The notes beneath the pieces are model-generated. The model was not told the origin of the DNA and made no database searches. It worked only from the letters and a program-made list of their open reading frames with translations. This document shows, piece after piece, positions 56,290-64,000 of a stretch of DNA of 64,000 nucleotides. How positions within the stretch are numbered: position 1 is the first letter of the stretch; every line of letters starts with the position of its first letter. Origin of the DNA: Hippopus hippopus (Eukaryota > Mollusca > Bivalvia > Cardiida > Cardiidae); the NCBI GenBank assembly GCA_946811185.2, contig OX328097.1, positions 34,681,627 to 34,745,626 on the forward strand. Reading direction: 5' to 3'. Made by a program: the position numbers and the translations under genes.

Positions 56290-57385
56290 ACACCAGTAAG
56301 GCTGAAATCAGTGTTGCATCCTGGATTTCTGCCAAAAGGGGGAGCTCCCCCTATGAAATTAGCAAAAGGGGGGAATGACAAAACTTTATCATTCAAAAAA
56401 ATTACCTGGGTTTCATGCACTGGTGTGATAGATCTACTGAGAAAAACGCCATTCTTTTTAATAATTTTTCCTTTCCAAACTAGATCTAGATCTATCACAC
56501 AAGTTTCAAAATCAAACAATGCTGATGATGGTTGCTCAATTTGAATCATTATTAACTGATTTACAGTTCTGACGAATCGTCCTCAGTTGATTATGGTGGT
56601 TCCCGAACGCCCTTCAGATTGTTCTTCGCTGTACTAGATCTATCAAAACCGGGGAGTTGTGTCGTCTTTTGATCAAACAAATCCCTTTACAAAGTTCGTA
56701 ATTCGTTTCAGTGGCATATTTAATCCTGCTTTAACACACGGTCGCCGCGCGAATATACTGTGATTTTTTTTTAATCCGTAAACACGTGTAACTACACATT
56801 CAGTGTGCAGGCGTACAGAATAGTGGTTCCCTGCTTATTAGAAAGAATTCAATATCGTGATTGGACATCATTTGGAATTACTGTTCTCGAACAGTCTAAA
56901 AATAACGATGAGTGTAATATCGATCGATGTAGGGAAGCTTCGTCGGACTTTCCCTCTGTTTCACTTGACTGACTAGGACCCAATTTTTTTTTCGCGCAGT
57001 GGTTTCTTGTTTCTGTGCGAGTTACAACGTCTTTGCACGATTTCTCCCCCATCAAGTTCGGGAACTTGCGCGACAGAATGAAAAACGGGGGGATTTCCGC
57101 AATCGCGCGGCCTGGATGCAGCACTCTGAATGATATTTTAATGAGCATGAAGACGATGATTTCAATGCGTTTATTCGGGTTGCGCCGGGTACGCATACAC
57201 TGACCTAATCGATCACGCAAAATTCACAAGTTTTTCATTCAATTATAGAATTCATGCATTTATTTTACTGAAATTGAATGTTAGAAGGTATTTGTAGAAT
57301 ACTATGACGATGTAACGTCAAATTTGGTAAAAAAAAATGTGCTAAGTCCACGACTTAGAGGGACAACCCTCGTATATTTTCAACC
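56290..57385. mobile_element. Right end of the mariner with extra sequence before the TIR
   Basis: The complement of 57357-57385 starts TATACGAGGGTTGTCCCTCT, a mariner-like terminus. Mariner leaders are usually under 200 bp, but here about 1.1 kb separates the terminus from the start codon, so roughly 0.9 kb (about 56290-57230) is probably a later insertion. The frame at 56849-57220 on the minus strand has no recognisable domain. Confidence 0.5.
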
Positions 57386-58565
57386 TGTACCTTAGATTTA
57401 TATTTACCCAGTAACAATATTGGAAGTGACTGACACATGCATTTTATTAGAAGCAATTTGAAATTTTACATATTCAAAGAAGAATGGAGTACGAGTTGTT
57501 CCTGTCCATCTGTCTGTCGTTCCATGTTTCTGTGCTCATATTTAGTATGCAAAAAGCTCACTTTAGGTCACAATAAGATGTAGGTTCAGTCAGTTATCAT
57601 TTTAAGGTCATTTCATCAAGATCAAGGTCTTTTTGTCATCTTAATGGTTGACAAAATTAGCACTAGTGCTTCAAAAATCCACCGTGGTAACAGTGGTGGT
57701 ATTTTATTAATTTACCTGGGAAAAAACTGGACCAATCGATATCAGTCCACAATCATTAGAAAAGTATTCATTAAACAAATCAAACAGAATAAGGATATGC
57801 TCAATGCCCAACACCACCTGGATCACCTTAATCTGAAAATGACATACCCTAGTCTAACATTTCAAACCAGAACAGGCGAAGTGAGAAAAAGAAGAAGAGT
57901 CAAATTGCAAAATGCTACAGAAATAAGAAAAGTTTAATTCTAAACGTACATGCTTCAACTCTTACTATGTAAAGAAATTTGGACTGGTCCAATACAATTT
58001 TTTATTTATTTATTATTATTATTATTATTTTTTTTTATTGGTAAGGAATAAAGCGAAAAAATAGAAATGTTCAGCCCCTAGTAAGTAGAATACAAGAAAG
58101 AATGAAAGGTTCAGATGATACTCCAAAGTACAAAATCAGGAACCTCTTGAAGAATGTCACAAAGCAAGATGTAAAACGAGCGCTGTTTACTTACAATGTT
58201 TTCGTGCATCAGCTGACGTAAGCTTAGCAATGTGAATTGAAAAGAACAAAACAAACCAATGCAAAACTTTGGTCTTAATCCATCATGTCAATTTATAGAC
58301 TGACATAAAAAACCTTTTAACTCTGTAATACTACTTGTAGAGAATAGAGTAGAGAGCGCCCAAAAATCCCTTACATTGAAGTATGCTCAAAAGGAGTCAT
58401 GAATTCAACAACAGAGGTGACAGTTCATAAATAATTGATGGGGTAAAAAACCATTCTGAAAAATGTTCACCTGAAATTTCTACCCAAAAATAATGGAAAA
58501 GACTCGGGTCTATTTTGGTTCTCTTCTAAACTGAAAATGTCCGGAATACCTGCTTTTTGTAATTG
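57386..58565. other. Unannotated AT-rich stretch
   Basis: No gene was recognised. The frame at 57644-57937 is lysine-rich and lacks motifs. An ATT-rich low-complexity tract lies at 57998-58037. Confidence 0.4.
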
Positions 58566-58567
58566 GG

Positions 58568-58827
58568 ATGGTTTGTATTGGAGTTTAACGCCATTTTAAC
58601 AGCTTAGGTCATATCATGGCGGTCAGTCACACAACCAGGTGTTTCAAGGCTTTCTCACACCAGTACTGACACAACTTTCTTTCCAAAGCCACCGACTACT
58701 TTTCTCGCATGCATCAGGGGTGAGAGGCCAAAATCACCGGAAAGAAAGTTCGCCGCAACCGGGTATCGAACCCGCAACCTCCAGGTCACGTGTCAGATAC
58801 GCTAACCACTGAGCTACCCGCCCGGGC
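58568..58827 (-). mobile_element. tRNA-headed SINE, second copy
   Basis: Same family and orientation as 48845-49104. The head at the right has A box TAGCTCAGTGGTTAGCGTAT and B box GGGTTCGATACCC, both closer to consensus than in the first copy. The body contains GTCAGTACTGGTGTGAGAAA, and the tail GGCGTTAAACTCCAATACAA. No clear target duplication was seen. Confidence 0.82.
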
Positions 58828-59074
58828 TATATTTGAGTGAGAGAGTTGCGGCAGACATGTGGCTGACAGAGGAAAGATTCAGAAAAACAGACATTGCTGT
58901 TAAAGAATCCTTTGCGAGGTTATTAATTGAGGTCAGCGACGAGGAACAACAGACACTACAAGTGCATAGGCAGACCATACGGGTACGGGCCGTGAATATG
59001 GAAAGAGTACGGATCCATATCGCCAGTGAACGGTCTGAGAGTTGAGCACTTGTTATTGTATTATTATATCAATC

Positions 59075-59335
59075 ATATAAAAATGTGTTTTAAAAGAAGA
59101 AAATATAAAAATGAAAAAAATATGAATAAAAACAAAATATTATAATAATAAAAGAATATCAATAAAAAAAATGATTATGATAATAATAATATATAGACGG
59201 AAAAAAAAAGAAGGGAGGAAGTAAAAATAAAAAAGAAACCAACAAAATAAACACACAAAAATACAATGAAACTAGGAAGAGAAAAGAAAAAAGAAAACAA
59301 CTGTAACAACAAAAAATATTGTTGAAAAAAAAGGG
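59075..59335. repeat. A-rich low-complexity tract
   Basis: About 260 bases dominated by A with TAA and AAAT repeats; no other signal. Confidence 0.85.
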
Positions 59336-59535
59336 GGAAGTTGTATGGCTTCAACCAGGATGGTAGGATTGATGCACTTCTACTAGGCAGACACTTTATC
59401 TACTACACCGCTTCTCACTAGCTTGATTGCATATTTCGTAAGACATTCAAGCCTTTACAGTGTACATTTTAGCTGAAATTATCGCATAATTTACCTGTTA
59501 ATCCAGCAGAGTAAGAAAGAAGGCTCTGAGTTTTT

Positions 59536-61922
59536 AGCTCACCTGAGCACAACGTGCTCAAGGGGAGCTTTTAGGGGCACGCTGTGTCCGTCGTGCGTCG
59601 TCCGTCGTCCGGCGTCAACAATTCTTTAAACATCTTCTCCTCCTAAACTGCTTCGCCGATTTGGACCAAACTTGGCTGGAATGTTCCTTGGGAGGTCCTC
59701 TTTAAAAACTTTTCACAGAATTTGATTTCATCAAAAACTCTGGTTGCCATGGCAACCAAATGGAATTTTTAAAAAAATTCTTCAAAAATCTTCTCCTCTG
59801 AAACCGCTAGTCAGATTTTGAAATAATTTCACTGATATATTCCTTGGGTGACCCTTTTCAAAAATTCTTCGCGAAATTTTGATCCGTCGAAAAACATGGC
59901 CGTAGTGGAAGGGGGGGGGGGGGTCTTGGCGTCCATCGGTGTCAACAATTCTATAGAAATCTTCTCCTCTGAAACTGGTGGTCAGATTTTGAAATAATTT
60001 CACAGATATGTTCCTTGGGTGAACCTTTCCAAAAACTGTTCGCGAAATTTTGATCCGTCGAAAAACATGGCCGTGGTGGAGGTAGGGGGCTCTTGGCGTC
60101 CAGCGGTGTCAACAATTCTTTAAACATCTTCTCCTCCTACACTGCTTGGCCGATTTGGACCAAACGTGGCTGGAATGTTCCTTGGGAGGTCCTCTTTGAA
60201 AAATTGTTCACAGAATTTGATTTCATCAAAAACTGTGGTTGCCATGGCAACCAAATGGAATTTTCCAAGAAATTCTCTAAAAATCTTCTCCCCTGAAACC
60301 GCTGGTCAGATTTTGAAATAATTTCACAGATATGTTCCTTGGGTGACCCTTTCCAAAAATTGTTCGCGAAATTTTGATCCGTTAAAAAACATGGCCGTGG
60401 TGGAGGGGGGGGGCTGTTGGCGTCCAGCGGTGTCAACAATTCTATAAAAATCTTCTCCTCTGAAAGTGCTGGTCAGATTTTGAAATAATTTCACAGATAT
60501 GTTCCTTGAGTGACCCTTTTCAAAAACTGTTCGCGAAATTTTGATCCGTCGAAAAACATGGCCGTGATGGAGGGGTGGGGATGGGGGGGGCTCTTGGCGT
60601 CCAGCGGTGTCAACAATTCTTTAAACATCTTCTCCTCCTACACCCCTTGGCTGATTTGGACCAAACTTGGCTGGAATGTTCCTTGGGAGGTCCTCTTTAA
60701 AAAGTGTTCACAGAATTTGATTTCATCAAAAACTCTGGTTGCCATGGCAACCAAATGGAATTTTCCAAGAAATTCTTTGAAAATCTTCTCGTCTGAAACC
60801 ACTGGTCAGATTTTGAAATAATTTCACAGATATGTTCCTTGGGTGACCTTTTTTAAAAACTGTTTGCGAAATTTTGATCCGTTTAAAAACATGGCTGTTG
60901 TGGAGGGGGGGCTCTTGGCGTCCATCGGTGTCAACAATTCTCTGAAACCACTGGTCAGATTTTGAAATAATTTCACGGATATGTTCCTTGGGTAACCCTT
61001 TTTAAAGTTTGTTTGTGTAATTTTGATCCGTCGAAAAACATGGCCTGGGTGGGGATGGGCATCTTTGCACTGTATGGACTTAAAGAAATTCTTTGAAATT
61101 CTTCTTCTCCTAAACCACTTGTCAGATTTTGAAATAATTTCACAGAAATATTCCTTAGGTGCCCCTTTTGAAAATTTATTCGCGAAATTTTGATCTGTCA
61201 AGAAACATGGCTGTGGTGGGTGGAAGCTATTTGCTCTTTGAGGACATGAAGAAATTCTTAAAAATTTTGTCTTTTCTAAAACCACCATTCAGATTTTGAA
61301 GTTATTTCACAGAAATGATCCTTATATTATACCCCTTATTTAGCTTAGCTGTTTTCAAAGAAAACATCGAGGTATTGACATAGCCCTGTTGGCGTCATCT
61401 GCGTTGTTGTTGTTGTGCAAAAACTTTGACATTTTGTTATATCTCGGCTTCCACTCAACACATGTACTTAAAACTCGGAATAATTGTTCACTAGTAAAAA
61501 GCAACCCATACAACAAGGGCAGTTAACTCCAAAATTGTTTTGTTCAAATTATACCCCTTTTGCGATTTGGAATTTTATTTTACTATCCAGCAAGGTTCCA
61601 ACAGCCAATCATTGGCACTCTCAGGAGGTGCTCTTGTTCAACTTTATATTTTTAGCCACTATCGGGCATGTGCTCTTGTTCAAGATAAGGGTGACCTTTC
61701 CTAAAATTTATTTGCAGAATTCTGATTCGTCAAAAACATGGCTGTGGTGATGATTGTAGGGGTGGTGACAGATTTTGAAATGATTTTTACAGGTGACCTT
61801 TTTATAATTGCTTGGCAAAATACTGATTTTGTTTCCAAAATTTCAATACTTTAAAAAAAGTTGGTTATGGTCCTCTCAAAAATTCAGGTGAGCGATCCAG
61901 GGCCATCTTGGCCCTCTTGTTG
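59536..61922 (+). mobile_element. HINE-like element, family I, full-length ends
   Basis: It opens T5-AGCTCACCTGAGCACAAC at 59536 with the hairpin closed by GGGGAGCT, then GTGTCCGTCGTGCGTCGTCC. About five modules of the 330 bp type follow, in which two half-units alternate (a TTGCCATGGCAACCAAATGG half and a GATCCGTCGAAAAACATGGC half). G-runs lie at 59911-59922, 60402-60411 and 60580-60590. It closes with TCAGGTGAGCGATCCAGGGCCA-TCT-TGGCCCT and CTTGTT at 61922. The plus-strand frames 60093-60296 and 60510-60821 and the minus-strand frames here are module translations. It contains a nested fragment at 61325-61686. Confidence 0.8.
61325..61686 (+). mobile_element. Nested HINE-like family V element
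   Basis: The family I module text CACAGAAATGATCCTT breaks at about 61324 and resumes GGGTGACCTTTCC at 61689. Between lie TTAGCTTAGCTGTTTTC-AAA-GAAAAC, TCGAGGTATTGACATAGCCC and a GTTGTTGTTG run. CTCTTGTT occurs near 61630 and 61672. This fits an inserted short element of the same superfamily; boundaries are approximate. Confidence 0.6.
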
Positions 61923-61969
61923 TAAACAAGGGCCACTGTTATCGCGTTCCGTTAATAGCTTGATCATTC

Positions 61970-62035
61970 GGCACTCCTCGCGTGATCAGGTGTTCAAGTC
62001 CCACGGCTGACTCACGCAGCTTGATATGCACCTAC
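61970..62035 (+). other. Possible tRNA-derived fragment
   Basis: TAGCTTGATCATTCGGCACT and GGTGTTCAAGTCCCAC resemble weak A and B boxes. Directly followed by the repeat block at 62015. Likely a worn SINE head. Confidence 0.35.
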
Positions 62036-63093
62036 ACGGTTCATTTTTTCGTCGGAAGTACACTGTTTTACCCTTTTTGTTAAATTGTAAGGCTCCTCTT
62101 AAAGAAAAAAACATGAGTCACAATTTTCAATCGATATCTTTCTAAGAATATTTCCGATGACAAAGAGTTCGTAGATTCATTTTTTTAGCGTGGTTCATCG
62201 ATTCCGTTGGGAGCTTTCATCGACAGAGCTATAGATGTAAACTTCACCGTGGTTGTCATTATCTCCCGCTAGATAGCATTCTACAAATACACATCTATCT
62301 AATTTGGGAATTCTGGGTACAGAACCGGACTACTTTTCAAAACGAAAACCGTTACTTTGAATTTCAAAACAAAATAATCGTTAACGCAATAAAACGCTAC
62401 CTGGTGTGATTTATTCAGCTATGATCAGCTAGCATGTAACCTGTTCACCGGCCATTTATCAAAACAGCCCCCTACAGGCTTGGGTAATGGCTTCGGTGTA
62501 AGCCCTACTTTTCCCAAGTATATGGGATGGGTGATGTGTCATAGCAGACAGGTCGAATCTTCGAAGACTATGACATGCGCAGACAACGCCATGGTTGTTC
62601 ATGCCGTTGCTAAGCGATTTACATGGACACCGCCATGTTTAATATCAGGTAATTGGCAACTCAAAATGGAAACCTCCTTTATACGGACGAGGTTAGATGT
62701 AGGTACGCAATCGGCCGAGTTGTGACGAGTGGTGGCTTGATATGCACCTACACGGTACATTTCTTCGCCGGAAGAACACCGTTTCACAGCTCTTTAAATC
62801 GTAACACTCCACTTAGACAGCATACACTAGTCACAATTTTCCTTGGGAATCTTTCTAAATATATTTCCGACGACAATGAGTTTGTAAATTTATTTTCTAA
62901 CTCGGTCTATCAATTACGTTGACATTTTTCAGCGAGAGGTTGCTTATCACCGCAGCTGTTGTTGCCGTTGCTAATCGATTTCCAGAGCACCGACCTATTG
63001 AAGATCATGTGACTGGCAGTATTTCAAAATGGCAACACCCTTGATTCGGATGAGGTTATATGTAGGAATCGGCCGAGTTGTGACGATTGCAGT
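62015..63093. repeat. Interrupted tandem repeat (A-B-A-B order)
   Basis: Block A (62015-62200 and 62736-62930) shares GCTTGATATGCACCTACACG, GAACACCGTTT-type and ATATTTCCGA-GACAA-GAGTT phrases. Block B (62589-62735 and 62942-63093) shares GCCGTTGCTAA-CGATTT, CAAAATGG-AAC and AATCGGCCGAGTTGTGACGA. The B ends are the inverted form of the motif at 11.82-11.99 kb and 24.07 kb. 62210-62588 is unrelated to either block. Confidence 0.72.
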
Positions 63094-63112
63094 AACGTAT
63101 CACTGGATTCAT

Positions 63113-63145
63113 TCATTCGTTCATTCATTCATTCATTCATTCATT
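63113..63145. repeat. (ATTC)n microsatellite
   Basis: About eight CATT units with one CGTT variant. Confidence 0.9.
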
Positions 63146-63217
63146 GCCAATCGCAACCCATTCAAAACATTGTGAAGTGTATGTTTGTAGTAAAATAAAT
63201 ATGCATTTCATGGGTAT

Positions 63218-63325
63218 CAAGACAGTTCCCCGGTAAGACATGTTTCCCGACACAGATTTTCGAAACAGTTCCCCGACAGATATGAAAACAGTTCCCCGAC
63301 ACTTTTGAAGACGGTTCCCATACAC
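63218..63325. repeat. Short tandem repeat based on CAGTTCCCCGACA
   Basis: Four degenerate copies of a phrase like ACAGTTCCCCGACA at about 25-28 bp spacing (63224, 63241, 63267, 63290, with a last variant at 63311). The minus-strand frame at 63137-63325 is its translation. Confidence 0.7.
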
Positions 63326-63329
63326 TTTC

Positions 63330-64000
63330 GTAATTACTCCATCTTGTTTTTTAAGGAAATTTTTATCGATATCAATCCCTTATAGTTGATGTTAAAGGAA
63401 GCGATTGGATTGCAATACTTGCTATTGACGAGAGCCTTTCTTTCTTGGTTGATTCGTAAATGTTATGTTCATCGATGTGCATGTCAGAATATTATTACTT
63501 TAATAAATGTATGTATTTGAATACTGAATAAATATAACGAGTAATTTTCCTAGCGTTGGGCTGGATATAGGCCTACGTTTAACGCAATATTACATTTGTC
63601 CGATTTTCTTTTACAGTAACTCCTAGCACTTCCATAGATACTAATATTTTGCAAATAATGTAATGGAACATGTAATGTTGAAACTCTAAATCTGACCCCC
63701 TCTAGTTCTGCGCTTTTGCGGACAACTGTGATATGACTGTAATACAATCCAACCAGAAGGATCAAGAAATTATAAGATATGTATTAACTTTATTTAAGAA
63801 ATTTATAGCACATACATTAAATAAAACGGGATACAGATTACTCTCTCGCATTACTCTCTCGTTGCAGATTTGTAATGTGAAAAATCTTGCAATGAAATCA
63901 AGGTAGACAACAATTAAATATTGATCAAATCTTAGAATAGCCTCTTTGGTCGAAAATATCGTGAGAAAAGTAGAAAGTAATAGCTATCAATATTTCCTTA
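63330..64000. other. Unannotated AT-rich stretch to window end
   Basis: No gene or repeat was recognised. Confidence 0.4.

Noticed and set aside
58743..58827. Functional tRNA-Val gene on the minus strand
   Set aside because: The A and B boxes are good, but the stems are not complete and the same head starts the SINE copy at 48.8-49.1 kb.
58833..59045. Seventy-residue frame starting MSERVAADMWLTEERF as a host exon
   Set aside because: It starts inside the edge of a SINE and runs into an A-rich tract. There is no splice-site support and no domain that I recognise.

Overview
This window looks like AT-rich intergenic DNA of a metazoan, most likely a bivalve mollusc. That assignment is inference. 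It rests on several repeat types I associate with bivalve genomes: elements starting TTTTAGCTCACCTGAGC and ending near GGGCCATCTTGGCCCTCTTGTT, the AAGATCAGACTGCA palindrome family, and tRNA-headed SINEs containing GACGTTAAGCCGG. I recognise no intact host protein-coding gene. Almost every recognisable coding sequence is a decayed transposable-element protein, and most short open reading frames are chance.

Layout. 0-13.5 kb: unrecognised AT-rich DNA with TIR elements (2.84-3.20 and 3.50-4.70 kb), a LINE ORF1 fossil on the minus strand (5.98-7.07 kb), a TIR element that recurs inverted at 37-39 kb (7.07-7.86 kb), and a second minus-strand LINE relic (9.64-10.68 kb). 13.56-20.71 kb: what reads as one plus-strand LINE copy (ORF1, endonuclease, reverse transcriptase, C-terminal Cys motif), broken by a tandem miniature LTR retrotransposon (13.73-14.66 kb) and a roughly 3.3 kb compound insertion (15.31-18.61 kb). 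20.9-23.3 kb: a Helentron/HINE-like element and a fragment of a second LINE. 23.46-28.13 kb: a giant inverted repeat (arms about 0.9 kb) that itself hosts a TTAA-flanked element and a 340 bp palindromic element. 29.7-31.0 kb: a 180 bp tandem repeat. 31.5-35.0 kb: two dead Tc1-like transposases, one split by a HINE-like element so that the empty site can be read. 37.1-39.7 kb: a TA-flanked element with a dead mariner/IS630-type transposase, split by another element. 44-46.3 kb: a foldback MITE and a 220 bp tandem array. 47.4-49.2 kb: tRNA-derived SINEs and TA-flanked MITEs. 49.6-52.3 kb: a HINE-like element with an inverted HINE-like element of another family inside it. 53.3-57.4 kb: a TA-flanked MITE and a mariner whose three acidic catalytic positions are still visible. 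58.6-64 kb: a second SINE copy, another long HINE-like element and a dispersed tandem repeat.

Two architectures deserve attention. One is a miniature LTR retrotransposon of about 577 bp with 224 bp LTRs that carry a tRNA-like A-box/B-box sequence and a perfect 18 nt tRNA-Pro primer-binding site. The other is a superfamily of non-autonomous elements with interchangeable 150-330 bp tandem modules that share the same terminal grammar (T-run, AGCTC or AGTCC subterminal repeat with hairpin, GTCCGTC-rich stretch, modules, inverted subterminal repeat, hairpin, CTTGTT). This fits the published HINE (Helentron-associated) description. Nested insertions provide built-in boundary evidence for both.
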